Shown here: positions 10,896 through 25,912 of the stretch, one piece after another
Layout of the letters: every line of letters begins with the position of its first letter
Position numbering within the stretch: position 1 is the first letter of the stretch
Position numbers and translations under genes: made by a program
Notes under the pieces: generated by a model
The model's input: only the letters and a program-made list of their open reading frames with translations
Told to the model about the DNA's origin: nothing
The model's database searches: none
Origin: Paralvinella palmiformis
Lineage: Eukaryota; Annelida; Polychaeta; Terebellida; Alvinellidae
Length of the DNA stretch: 64,000 bases
NCBI GenBank assembly: GCA_025642065.1
Contig: JAODUP010000112.1
Location: forward strand, 124,001 to 188,000
Direction: 5' to 3'

Positions 10896-13800
10896 AATAC
10901 AGACAACAGTTATGTGTTTGTGGTTTTATTGATCCACCCTCTAACACAAAACAAGTATATAATAATCAACAGTTCATCCAGTAATAAATTATTGTTAATG
11001 TCCACAGTCTGGCCAGGAATGTTCTTCTTCTGGCTGTTGAGCTGTTGTTTGCATATAAAGCACAAAATATCAAACAAAGACAGTAATAATTCATACACAT
11101 AGGATCAAGGAAGAAACTCAATTAATTTACAGAACACTGCATATAATTCCTTCAACAAAGTATGAAAACAGTTAATATGATATATGAAATCCATATTTAT
11201 ATTATAATATTAACATAAAATGGAGAAAACACAGTGACCAAACAAATAAACAGGAAACGGACAGAGGAATCCATCACATAAAGACCATGTGCTTTTATTT
11301 AATGTAAACAAAGACAACTGGCCATTCAGGAGAGAGTATTTGAGTCATGTTACCATCAAAATGAAAAATGGACGTTTACCAGCCAAGATCAGCAGTTCAC
11401 CAACATCTCTCTCATCCTTCAAGCATGGTTAATATGTTCAGTAAATATTTATAACTATGACATTCGAAATGGTTACAACAGTAGGTTTTGGCATTATTTA
11501 GATCAGGATCCTATCAGATGATAAATGTTTGTCGTTTATCATTAGCCATTTTCTGCTGAAAATCGATCCAAATCCACCCTATAATCGGGAACAGTACTTT
11601 TTAGCGAGGAATGGTGAGGTATAGGCGCGGGTGTTTAAAACTATTATTCTTTTTTCCACCAGGAAGAGCTCCACAACAGCTGGTACAGTTTAAAATCAGT
11701 GGCATTTAATCAAATAAAGATATAAAACCGGCATTTGACATGAGCATTTCATGTTTCGCTAAATTGGCGATAACGTGCATTTTTCGTTTCACCAAACCGC
11801 ATCCCATTTCACTGAAACTGTGAGATTGTTTACAAAAGAGATTAGCGTCTGTCGTTGCAGTTGCTATATGACCAACAGTTAGTTTATTGTGTAATTAATC
11901 ATGTATCAGCTAGAGTAGATATCTTTGAGCTAGTCTCAAGGTGAAAGTGATACATGTATTTAATTTTGACGTACAAATAACGTGTCGGGGTTGAGAGTTT
12001 TCCAGGTTTTACCGGATTTCCAGGCCAGAAAATAACGTTTTTAGAAAAGGGGAGTGGATGAAACTGGTGCTTTGAAAAACGTACCCCTGCAAAAGACATT
12101 TCCCCCACTCAAGTAGTCCCAGATTGTCCTAAAAATGCACAAACCCAAAAATTTTCCCGGCATCCCCAGCTGCATGTGGTTCACTTCGCTCTGCGACTTC
12201 CTTTCCTGCTTTTCAGGTATTTAAAAAAAATGAAGAACCACTTGTATTGTTCGATGTTATTGTGGCTGTACGGGGACAAATATGGCATATAACTTTGTTA
12301 AAAACGACTCGTATTTTCAATGTTGTAAACATAACTATAATATCTAGATCTAATTGTTAAGTTTTACTACAAATTTTTCACGGGCATTCTGCCACAAATA
12401 AACATTTTACTGTTATTATCTGACATGAAAAAAATATTATTAATACATTGTATATATTGAATGAATTATTTAGTTTTCTATGCGAATTAAATGGTCCATT
12501 TACGGTAGACATTGATGTCACCGTTATGATTTTGAGAAATAAATCCGAAGGAAATGGTCTGATTTAATGTTCAGATATATTATGTAATACGACATAATAT
12601 CACGTGATCAATGATGTCGAATTAAACAAACTTTACTATATATATATATTTATATATGTGTGTGTGTTCAGTTTTGAAAATTGTTAATGTTGATATCTTC
12701 AACACTGTATCAGTGGTGAAAATATTTCCATTTAGCCTGCTTACAAAGAAATAATTTTTCATATAGCAAAACTGAAATGAATTTATTGAACAAGTATATT
12801 CATGCATGATCATATTTCACACAAACTTGCAAATATCAAGATCACTATTAAGAACACATAAAAAAGGGGCCACAGTAATACTACACTCACATATTTCCAT
12901 ATGTTTATAGTGTTTACCGACAATAAATATTTTATTAATAATTCTTTACTAACAGTCCAGGCGTATATTGTTGTGGATCAAAATGGATAGCAGATCAGAT
13001 CAATAAACCCATTTTCTTAAACAATTCAGAAATGGATCACTAATATAGATCAGGGCACATCATTGGTGGAAGCAGATCAGCAGGGATATGGAAGGGAAAA
13101 CTATACACATCGTATACCACCTTATACGATGTGTTCATTTACAATAACAGTTACTGTGATGTAAACAGATAGAACTTCTACAGATCAAGGGATGAGATGG
13201 ATGTTGTTTAACGACACATCGGCACAATTCTATAGATCAAACTAGAGATAAAACATTTCTATACTGTATTTACCAATTCAGTAACTGATTCAAATAACTG
13301 TAAATATTATTATATTAATTTTTTTACCGAATACAATCAAGACTGTTCTTGCAGCTCTATGGTCAATAAAACGGGTAGAGAGTAATATCTTATAGTGCAT
13401 TTGTTATAAGACTTTTAAGTACTTTAGAACTCCAATCTGTCTTTAACTACCACTTCCCATGTAGACAAAGTATCTTAAGTCATGTTCAATTTTTAAAAGA
13501 CAAATTACTGTAGAGTAAGCCAACCCACACCCATAAAATAAACACTACCTGTCAGATATAGTGCGAGTTCTGAAAACTCACTGCTGATAATATAATATCA
13601 TATTAAAATTTTCATTGATTAGCAGATAAGTTTTGATAATATTTAGGTTATCCAATTAGTTGGCTGTAAGCAGAGAATGGTAGGATCCAATACATGGCAT
13701 GTGGCAGTGGGTAATATTATCAGTAAATTGCTGGCTGGCTTGCTGCCAACATAGGCAGATTAATAGATTAAGTCAACACTCATCTGTCCTTGCATGTTAT

Positions 13801-14413
13801 CAACATATAATGTGCAATTAAACAGACTCTTGTCTTTGATAAATCTAAATAAATATTAAGTTTCACATCCACACGAGGTAAAGGCACCCAAGTAAAGATG
13901 GTGATTATAGAAATATCGTACTACGTCTAAATGCAAACAATCAAAGTACATCAACAATCTGAAGTCCTTTATCTGTAGATAGTAGAACAAAGTGTAGTAG
14001 TGAAGTTTTAGAGATTGTTTACATCTTTAGTCTATGGCTCACTTACATTAATTCTATTTTTAGACAGACTTCCAAAAGTCAATATTCAAAAAATATTGTA
14101 CAATAATAAAAGCTACTGGGAGTTAATCTCAGATGCAAATGCTTCTTCTGTGTGGAGATTCAGGCAAATAAATTAAAATCTCTTTCTACAATATAATGCA
14201 AATGATTAAATTTACTATTTAAAAAAATCATAGTTGTTTCAAATATTCCTTCTCCCTTTTTGATCCTGTTATAATGCATTAACATATTTCCCTGCTTGCA
14301 TTCAGCAGTCACACCATTCTCCTCGGTGAATCCTGATTGGCCAAATTTGCTCTTCTGTAAGCAGAAACTTTCCTAGAAATAGCCTATTCAATCTGGATGA
14401 AGATCTTTGAAGA
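10896..14413. other. Downstream region of Drosha; 3' UTR at right end
   Basis: AT-rich with no coding evidence. The right part (down to perhaps 12.93 kb) should contain the Drosha 3' UTR; the polyadenylation site is not fixed from sequence. Confidence 0.6.
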
Positions 14414-14583
14414 TTAGTAATCTATCCATTGTGACTCCTTCTTTTTCCCACTTGAAATATGCCTATGTTTTTGTCTGTCCTTTCCATCCAATTGACTAGA
14501 TTTGCTTGCTCTGTCCTTTTTGGTATAACGGTGAAATTTACGAGCAAGGAATGCCTTCTGATACAAAAGGTGTGGGAAGAGAT
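14414..14583 (-). CDS. DROSHA: Drosha exon 28: terminal exon and basic tail
   Basis: Enters in phase 1 with [20 protein letters not shown] (human NFPQMAHQKRFIERKYR), then a Lys/Arg/Ser-rich tail ending QWIDY and stop TAA at 14414-14416. The tail after ARKFHRY differs from vertebrates. The 3' UTR runs leftward; a possible AATAAA on this strand lies at 12931-12936, not certain. Confidence 0.94.
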
Positions 14584-15203
14584 CTGAAAGAGAGAGAAGA
14601 GAAAGAAGCACAGATCTCATTATAATCAATTCTTAACAAAAACCAAAGTACACATGTTTTAATTGTGAAATCAAAATGCCATCAATAATTAAAACGACAT
14701 AGAATGCACATTATTAAAATGTATAACTACATGAAAACATTATCAAGACTACTAAATTACAGCTTGAACATAAATGATACATATGTTCTGATTGACTACC
14801 GAGTCAACTCTGATGCAGTAATTTATCTTATAAATGTATTAAGCCAATGTCATATCTGCCTACTTTGTTTATTCTGCAGAGCGTTAGAAGCTGCATCCAT
14901 CTCGGCTTGCTGGATGCTGTGACCTTCACCGACAGCCATCCGTTTCCCTCGGAAATAGACAGCCACCGTGTATTTTCTGGTATTGGTGGGACCAGTAGAC
15001 TGGAGGACTCTGTCATGAAGGTAAAGTGTTCATGTTTGGATTTGATCAAGTATATCATTGTTAGTTGGTGATAAACAATGGCACAATATAATTTTAACAT
15101 CCAATTTAAATGGGGAAAGAATTTTATCATTTTATTTCATGAGGGACTAAATGACTGCACTGTATTTTACTGAATTATAATACCCTCCCCCCCTCTCTCT
15201 CTC

Positions 15204-15273
<70 letters not shown>

Positions 15274-15689
15274 AAGACCAAAAAACCATGACTACAACAT
15301 ACTTGTAAGTTGGAATGTCAGGATCTTCATCATGTAGCTCACGTAAAGTCAAACAACACTGCTGTAGCTGTGATTTGGGATCATTCCAATCCTGATTCAT
15401 AATGAATTGCTAAAGAAATAAAAAAAAATAGTTTATATCAGTAAAACAAAGAATGGCAGAAGTAAAAAACATAACCATGCAGCATTAAAAAAACTTCAAG
15501 GAACATAAATCTTAACTGGTGAATAGAAATGATCTTTTTTAGAAGCCCTCAAAGCGGAGGTAATACAAATAATGTTATAATCCCCATAACAAATGTACTC
15601 TTAAGCTATATTGGCCCCTCAATTTCCTGATAAATCTATTTTATATTGTCTATAAGCAAAATGTTTGTAAATGGAAATTGTGAAATAAA

Positions 15690-15731
<42 letters not shown>

Positions 15732-17457
15732 GGATGATGTCAAACTGGTAACTAAACAAAGCCAATCATAACTGAAGTGAACAATATAGGAAATCTGCTC
15801 CTTTAAATAAATATAATTGTAATTCTATCCAGATCCATATTGTGATGGTGTTACAGTCTTTTGTATATGTTAGAAGAGCAGTGAGTGAGTCACTTGCTGC
15901 TCTCACTCGGTGAGTGAGTGAGGGAGTGAGTGAATGAATAAAGCTTCATAGTAAATCAGTACAAAATGTTCTACTGGTATTCCCCCATTTAATCACCTCT
16001 GATAATATACAAGATGACGCAGAGTGCCAACTCTAAATCCCCGAGTTCCAATTGTCTACCAGAAGAGTGTAAAATGTTATATTTTGTTTACGAGATTGGG
16101 TTCATTAAACAAGATGGCAACTGATGATTGATGGAAATTATACGGGGAATTGCAAAGAAAGATTACGTGGCATTGCCAGAAGGATGAGTTTGATGGTTAT
16201 CATTTGTTAGGTGTATGTTATTTTGGAAAATTTACTTGAACTTGAAGGCACATTTTGATGTCAAGGAGTCACTGTGCACATTAAAAAAATTAACGCAGTC
16301 ATACAATTTTTAACTGAACAGAAACATGATAAAAACCAATTGTTACCTTGAGTCTTGGGAAGAAGCACACTTTGCAGAAAGTGGCACAGAATTCCAGATC
16401 TTTGTCTATATAAAGTGCTCCAAGGAAAGCTAGACAATGACAAATAGTAAACATTGTTAATTAAATTGAGAAATATTTATGATGCATTGAGCAAATACAT
16501 CACCAAAAAGTGATTCAAGGTGATATAAGAACACTGACAGTACATTTCTTCACTCAGTGATATGAATTAATATAACTATTATTGTTGACCATAAATAAAT
16601 GAAGGCCAGTTTCCAGATCATTTGGACTGCACCTGAAATAGGGAAACTCCAAGATGTTATTTTATATCGGGAAAATTATAACACAGAATCACGGTTGGTT
16701 AAAAAAGATTAGCTCACTAGCAAGTTTATGGCATCTCTATGGGTGAAATGGTAGCATTGATGGCCAAAAACCTTTAGTACTGGAGTTCAAATCTAAGTTT
16801 AGCTATGTCTGGAGAATGTTTCATCTTTCATTTCATTACCTCTGCTAATAATTTGGCCTATTTAGGCAACAGCTCACATTCTATGGCCACATTCACCAGA
16901 AAGGTTCTATTCCGACCTTCCCAAAATGGAATTCCGTTTTAAAATGGAAAAAGTTTCGCCCATGTATAATACAGACCTTCGACCAAGTCAGCCTTTTCCT
17001 TCATCTTGAGTTCATTTCTTTCAGATAGATGGTGATTGGTGTTGATGATGTAATTAGTCATGCCAAGGTCATCACACACTACTGCCTGTGTTCTATTGTT
17101 GACTAGTGAACTACGTAACAGCTGAAATGTGAACAACCCCATTGTTAGCTGTAAGATAAACTATTTTATTTTTTATGTGAATATTGCAACTGTTTACCAA
17201 AACACAAACATCACCATTGTTAACTGTAAATTATCAAACTATAAACTTGATTAGCATCATTTCTTATTAGTATTATTCATGAATGTTGCATATTAATGAG
17301 CACATCTATTTAACATCTCATTTTCTTAGGGGAAAAAATTCAATACTTAGACTAAGATACAAGTAATCAGGAAATTCCCTCATTTTTTTTACAGTTCCAA
17401 AGATTGTTAAAATGACTACTACTCCCTTGTTGTTCAAAGTCATTCATTGTTCTCTCT

Positions 17458-17500
<43 letters not shown>

Positions 17501-20500
17501 TGTGTATGTGTGGGAGAGATAGAGAGAGAGAGAGATCTTATCCTAGGCCTCTATTAGCATTATGCTCACCAAGAAACTTGTGACTGAGAGATTCTATCAA
17601 AGTCTGTAGTAAGCCAGCCAACATTGTGAGTAGGCAAAATCAGTGGGAGCCTAAAGTCATCGTGTTAATTATTTCACTTTCTCAATCATCACTGATAACT
17701 CATATCATATAAATCAATCTTCAGGAAAACAGACGTACTCATTTTTAAGACCACTTATAGAAATGTTGTTGTTTCAAGGCCACTTTTGTACATGAGGTAG
17801 GCTAAATGGGTCGAGCGACTTCCAAAAGTATTAGAATGACATGACAGATGAAACACCCTTGTGAGATAGCCGGGCCAGGCTTTGAAAACAAGTGCTATAG
17901 ATCAGTGGCCAACTGTGCTACCAGTTAGGCCATGGAGGCGCTACAGGACTTATAGAGGTGTCATTGGCAGCAGCAGCAGATTTATTTAACCAATTATCAC
18001 GGTTATTCAATCGATCATCTCTGATCAATTTGATGGCTTTGATGTTTAGATTCATTTTTGCTCCACTTAGACATTGCTTGGTCTCAGCCATGGATGGTTT
18101 TTCTTATACTAACAGATCTGACATTTTTTTTTTACTAAGGATAAATTTATTTTTCATTTTGTTCTTCTGATCAAGACATACTGGTAGCATCACAAACTAA
18201 TATGTGCTCATTTGATAATAGTACTTATTGATCATACGTCACTAGAATTTGGAACACTTTACCATCATCAATTAGAGAATCACAAACTGTCAGCAGTTTT
18301 ATAAATCAAGGCTCAAAATTACCTTTGTAAATATGGATATAAGAAGTCTAGAGTATTCATGTTAGTGTTTTTTTTCCTCTGTGCGTTTGTTTTGTTTTTA
18401 TTATGTCAATCTAGTAATATTGTTAAGCACATTTAAAGATTATTAATGGAAACTGTGCTATATAAATATCAGGTTTAGTCTTTTTATTATTATTTCCATA
18501 GATTAGAATTTAAGACTGTCAAGTTTGAAGTAAGCTGGTTCATTACAAGCTGCTTCAGTTGGTGTACATATATCCATACACATAAGCACATATTTGTGAA
18601 CTAAAACTTGGGTCTTTATATGGGATATTTGACCGTTAAGAATATTTGGATGTTGAAAATATGTGTATTCCATCTGATATATGAGACCATTAGGAAATAA
18701 TAGACAATTAATATCAGACCAACCAATATTTGAAATCAGATATAAAAGTGTGTTATATCTGTTATCATAGTTGACTTATTCAAACAATAAAACAATACAG
18801 ATCATCTACAAAACTAACAATTTCAAGAAGAGCTCAAAACCAGTTAAACTCCTAAAATTGAAAAACTGGTTCCCAGAGTTTATGTCTCAAAATGGAAATG
18901 TGAATATCCAATTAAGTGGAAATATTGACACAAAGAAATAACTGTTCCCACATCAATGTGTCCAGTTATATGAAACTTAAACAAGTTCATTCACCAAAAG
19001 TCAAAGAACAATATAAGAAGCCAAGCTTATATGACACCAGTTCTTTGTATAAAGCATACTCACAGATAGATGGCCTTCATGATGTTCTGGGAAATGTTTA
19101 TAAAGATATTCTGAACTAATAAACTGAAGCACGGTGTCACCAAGAAATTCCATACGTTGATTGTGACCACTGAAAGTTAAACATACTAATGAAAATGTTG
19201 TAACAGAAAGTTCGCTAACAAACAATTGTCAAGAAAATTTGGTTGCTTATAGTAAAGGTTTCAATTTATGTACAGTCATAAATAGCTGTATTAATTCCAA
19301 GCCAATGATAAAATATTTGTTTTCTATACGATGTTTATATAACGTGTTATACAAAACCACATAATGAATAAATAAATTAAAATTACATTCGAAGAATGAT
19401 ACAAAAGGTAATTCTTATATGAGAATAGTTGTTTATGTGTGTCCACACACACACATATACACACAAACACACATACACGTGCACACACACACACACATAT
19501 GTATACAAACATACAATGTAAGATGATTGAAGCCAACATTTCTCATAGTAAACGCTCTAGCTAAGAGCCTGATGTGAGTAAACTCTATGCCAGTAGCATC
19601 CTCGAACTTGGCCATTTTCTAAACAAAAACAAAAATAATTAGACGAAATGACCATCAAGTAACAACACGGAAGACATTCTAGTTAACTGAACTCAAGAGA
19701 CAGGTCCGTGGTGCATTAGATCCTTTAAAATCCTCCATTTAACGAATCTTATACAAAGTGAGCTTTGCTTCACACTACTGGAGATACAACTCTAATAGTC
19801 GACATTTAAACAGCAGACAACATTGTATACTATAACACATCAGGAAGGTGTACACACCTGGAGAGGAATGCTTGATCCAATCCAATGTCGATCACCATTA
19901 GGTTCATCTTCCTGTTAAAGAGAAGTGTAAATATTGTAACGAGATTAGTAAGAACAAAAATAAACACGTCTTACCGAAGTTTGGCAACAGGATCAAATGG
20001 TTATATAGAAACAGGTGTATGTTTATAAACATCATAGACAGTGATGTGTTAGTGTCAAAATAATATGTCAGAGATTATCAGTGATTAATACAATGCTATT
20101 AATTATGTTTGTCATCCAACCAAATTCTCCAATCTAAAGCATCAGATGACTAGGAACTATACGTCTGCTTCTATTAATCTATTTTTATATGAATTCTGTG
20201 TATTTTGTTGATATTTTGTTGTTGTTCCGTTTTCATATTAACCATTAATATGGACTACATCACATATAATATCTGATGCGAATAAACAGGTTAATCAACT
20301 GAAGACACGCGCGACCTTTTGTTGTTGGGAGTTGGAGACCAAAACTCCCGCAGTAAAGGTTAAAAAAGGATATAACTGTATGGAAATATTTGTTTTATGG
20401 TTAATTTTGCCAAACGTCAGCTTGTTGAAAATATTTTGTCTGGATTGTAAAAAAACAAGTCAGTCCTCATTTACTTATTTAACAATTAGCATTTCTCAAA

Positions 20501-22619
20501 TTCTACTAAATTATCTGATTTATGGTGTTACCGTCCAATAAGCCGACCTAAAAATCTGAACTTTTCCGTGTAGTATTTCCAGCCCATGTGACGTTTTGAA
20601 CACAGAAAATAATTTTGTTTTCATAATCCGTTATTCATACCAATGTGTTTTATATGCTGTCAATAGATCAAGGCAAATTATAACCATCGTTTACGCAAAC
20701 TGTTAGCTCATACCTAGGACCTCAAACTTAAATTAACGGCGTGATTAAAATTCAATGAACCATATATGAAGTCAATGGCTTAGAAGTAATTAAACATATT
20801 GTTAATTACTACTCGTCTACTGAGCTTTTGATGGTATGTTTTGGTCACTAACGCGGCAATAACCAAGACAATGTAATTGTAAATTACCTGTATATGAGGT
20901 TAGTTAATAACTAAAACTCTCTATTTAAAATAACTTAATTAATCAGTAATTATCCCATTATTAATATAAATATGCCCATACAAAATATGTATATGGGGGC
21001 ACCCTAATGTCTATGCCACCAAACGAATTAGATACAACGCTCTTGGGAACGGGATGTCTTGGGGACGATTTGTCTAGTTACCGACGCTGCCTTTCGTGAA
21101 ATGCACTACTGAGTCAAACAACGTTTATCCATAATTACAAAAATCAGATAATTCTACATATAAATATTGATTTTCATTATAAAGCCATATATAATTATCT
21201 TCAACTTGTTTCACATCTATTTTCACTTTATAACTGCATGAGTTTAAATCAAAATAACGATTGATGTCCGTTTGTATCTAGATCTAGACTAGGACCTAGG
21301 TCACTAGCGTCCAGACGGCTGCTAACACACTGAATTTTTTTTCTCAATGACTGGATTTCTTGACACTGAAATAGCATCGGCCATTAAACCGACCCCACAA
21401 AATAAGGGTCAAAATATATATGGTAAATATACAAGAATCTATGGAGAAATAAATATATTGCTATTACAGTAAGCAACAAATGGTGTTCACTGTATAGCCC
21501 GCTGTAAAACAAGGACCACATTTTAAATAAGTGTACGCTAGTGTGCTTTTATGCATTATCCTTGGTGATTTTTATTTTTGTTATTTGCTATGCATATATC
21601 ATGTATACTTTTTCACCAAATAAACTCAAATCGGATCCCTTTGTCTGTAATCCAGATTAATAAACATGCACACCAATATATCCTTGTACCTATTTTTGTG
21701 AGAATTAGAAACCAATGTGTAACTGTGTACAAACCTACCTGTAGAATATCATATAGTAATTGAGACAGTGGCTACTGTAAACAGACTTACCTGTAGAGGA
21801 TGAGGTGGAAGGTTGGTCCAGACGGAGTATAACTCGAGCTGATCACCGAATAATGTCTCTCCAAATATCCTGTCTGCCACCTCAATACCACTGTCAATTA
21901 AAAGTGCTCCTATACAAATAGAGACATATAACTATATGAGCAATAATAATAATATTTATAAAAATAATACAGGCAAAATGATATTCCATACAAAATAATG
22001 GGGCTTGGACCACCCTGAATATTTAGGACTTTGTCATAATTTAGGCCTAATATCAGTGACATTGACAACAATAGCTGTATTGTTGCAATCATGCCCAAAA
22101 TGCCATCACATAATGTTTAAGATTAATGAAGATATTCATTTTTCTGTCAGTAACATCATATTATAGATGATTGTTAATAAATATGACACCTTATTAATAT
22201 ATGGTGTGTAAATCCACAGAAAAGTGCAAATTCCATAATTATAAGCATTTTCTTATGAGTCATTGTTATGAACACAACAGTGAAAGTTTTATATAGAAGA
22301 CAATATTGATGTAAGGTAAAATATTTCAGGACAAAAAGTCTCTAATACAAAAGCCCCATTATTTAACAATCCAGGTCATTTATTCTCAAATTTCATTGAT
22401 TATCACCTCAAAAATGCATGTACACATTTAGGATTGTATGATTTATCAGTGTGGGATAAGGCACTGGTACAGAGAATCAAGAATCATAAATACAACTGTT
22501 GGATGATTCAGTAGGGGACAAATACCAGAGTAGTGATTTTCCTACTGAGACTAAGTTGCTGTGGAATGAACCTCAATTGTGAACACAATCACTGGATGAC
22601 TCATCAATGGATTATATTA

Positions 22620-22654
<35 letters not shown>

Positions 22655-25600
22655 CGTGTGTGTGTGTTTATACATGCATGTGTGCATATGTGTATGTGTG
22701 TGTCCCATAACAAGGTTCTGTGCACAAACAGTGGCCTATACAATTAGTTTATCTGGCTACCACCAGATGCCATACTGTACTTAGACTGTGATCTCTTATT
22801 ATAATAACACAATGGATAAGGCATTGTTGTGGTTCAGCCAGAGTACTTTCTATTTACCCATTAAAGCTTCAAAACAGTTGGCCATGGCATGTCTCAGGCT
22901 GTAGTCTTGACACAAGTCTGGTCCATGTCCATATAACATATAATGCTGTAGTCCTAGTTTCTGTAACCAATATACAACAATAGTTACTTCATTTTCATAC
23001 CTCAAGAGGGAATACCCTTTTTGTAATTTCACTCGAGTAATTCTCTAAAAATCTTAAATATATAACACAGAGATGGTTGTCAAGCCAGATATGACTGTAA
23101 CTGTATCTGGATTTGTCAGTCTGTTTATTTGTCAGTCTATTTGTCAATGAGTCAGTTGGTCTATATCTCTATCCATCTTCCTGTCTGCCTGCCTGCTAGT
23201 GGGTCAGTCTGTCAGTGAATGAGTCAGTCAGTAAGTCTGTCAATCACTCAGTTGGCTAGTCAGTCAATCAGACAGTGAATGGGTTAGTCAGTCAGTCAAT
23301 CACTCAGTCAGTCAGTTGGCTAGTCAGTCAGTCAGTTAGTAAGTCAGTTAGCTAGCCAGCCAGCCAGCCAGCCAGCCAGTGAGTGAGTGGGTGAGTCAGT
23401 CAGCCCATCAGTTCATCTATCTACCCAATAACTTACCCGAGCCAATACAGTAAGATGTTGGTTCTGGACAATAGCAGCTCGGTACATAGCAAGTCCTCCT
23501 TCAGCCAGATTTGGAAACATGAAGAACAGATGAATACTGAAATATAAAGAAGGAACACGTGGATCTGGATACATACCATTACTGTAAAGCCAAGAAGATT
23601 GCTGCCTACATCTGGTCAGTTTCTTCTAATAATGCTTTTGGGATATTTTTATCAAATAAATATGATGCTATACAGTGTTGCTTCTAGGATCTAGCCAATG
23701 TGGGGGAGCTCCCCCTTAGGTTTAAAAAAAGTGAGGGATTTTAATGTAACATGGGCACTTGGCATGAAAACCATCTAGGGGTATGTATGCATACCCCTAG
23801 GAATATTTGAACTGAAACTGACGACATTTGCATCCTATTTGAGGTATTTATACAAATAGTTTTACAGTGTAAGCATAATTAAATGTATGCATATCACTTA
23901 ATTAATTATATCTGTAACATGAAGGGAAAAAAGACAACAGAAATGCTTCAACTTTTATTGATAAGACACATTTTTATATACTCTATGGGCTTTCTTCTCC
24001 TTCCACATATTTATAGCTAACTCATAGTCAAAGTCAGTCACAGAACATTTTGATGTTTTAATTGTCTTGATGGAGTTTCGGCAACTAAACCCACACTCAA
24101 ATTCAACAGTCTGGTATGGCATTGTTAAAGTAAATGTGATGGGGAAACCATTAATGGGCACAACACTTAGAATATTGTGTCATGGGATTTTATTCTGCGG
24201 TGTGGTATCCAAGGATCGTTTTATTTTGCACCATACATTAAAATATCTCGGGAATCCAGCAAAAATGATTCCTAGAAGCAACACTGCTATATTACATTAC
24301 CCTATGTATATTATTATTATTATTATCAGCAAACAAATAGCAATTCCATACCAAAGTTGGTAACACATTGCACTACACAATTCCAGATTAGGCTTCATAT
24401 CTAAGTACTAAATGTATCTCATTTCCATAACAAGCAAAAACTCAGACATATGTCATAGGTATGACCAAAGTCAAAATTGAAAAAAACTTCTTTTTAATCC
24501 TTTTCTCACTTACTTAAAGGGACAGTCCACCCTCAGAAAATATTTCTTAAATATGTAATGCTTAGAACAGTAACCAAAAATTCCACAATAATAATCACGA
24601 AATATACCTGATATCATAGATATAGGGAAATAATCCAAATTACTGGAGGGCTGCCATTACGGCTGTACCGGAAGCCATATTTGAAGGTAGGAAGGAGAAA
24701 ACTGAAATGCCCTGACATCACATGAGCGCTCTCTAAACGGACACGGATTATAGATTCTCTTGAGCATTAATTTCTGAGACATTTTGAATCATCTTCCTCT
24801 TGTAAAGTTCCTTCTGGCTCAAACTGATATGGTTGTATGTCATTCATGACATAATTTTAACAAGATAATTGCGTTATGTTCTGGAATAATTCTTTGCTCA
24901 CACTTGTTTACATGCTTTCATACAGGCTCTACAGACATCAGGTCAACCGGATATGCTGAAGTGACGTCAGCATTCAGGAGCTTCCGGTCTCTGTCTAGCT
25001 TCAAAATAGTGGCACTCAGAGGCCATTAAAAGTCGATTAATCAGCACTTTGAACTGGATTATTTAATATGTGGGTGATCGTTTACACATTTTGACATTAT
25101 TTATGATATTTGTGAGTATAGCTGTATTAGTCCTGAAAATTTCAAATGAAGGTGGACTATCCCTTTAATGGTCATTCACCATTATCATAATTTTAACAAA
25201 ACATACACTTTCAGACAATCCCCACCCCTATGAAAGCATTCATATTTAAATGTTGAAAAGATGAATAAATGTTGTTTCACTAAAAACCACTACTAGCACC
25301 ATCTTTTGAATACCAATTACACGATAGTATTTGTTGACAGATGACAGTAGTTTTGCAGCCCTTTACTTGTTCAATAAAGTGAGAATGGGCGAGCGAGCAA
25401 GCAATTTATGATAACTTTTTCATCATATGTCAAACAGAGATATGGAGATCACTCGGCCCATTTAGCATACTTTCTGCATAGAAGTACCTAGCCGTAAACC
25501 ATGAAACATCCAAACGTCCATATTAAAGTACATTTTCTCTCCGATGTATATTAATTAAATAAGTACATCACTTGAAGAGACTATCCGGACTGACTCGACT

Positions 25601-25876
25601 AAACAAACCCTGTTACTGTGACATTCCTCTCATTTAACAGACGTACACAGTATGATTTTTGGACAGATACTGACCTGGTTAGGAACTCAACCACAGCATC
25701 CCCAAGAAACTCTAGACGTTCATAATGGTTTATTTCTGAGGCCGTTTCTTCTCGCCTTCCTAGCTTAGCCATGATGTGAATTAGCGTGTTTATACCTGGC
25801 AGGAAGAACAATAATATTACATCAAATCTGAGTAATATTACACCGATTGAGTTTACCAGTTCAGTACTAACATCAC

Positions 25877-25912
<36 letters not shown>

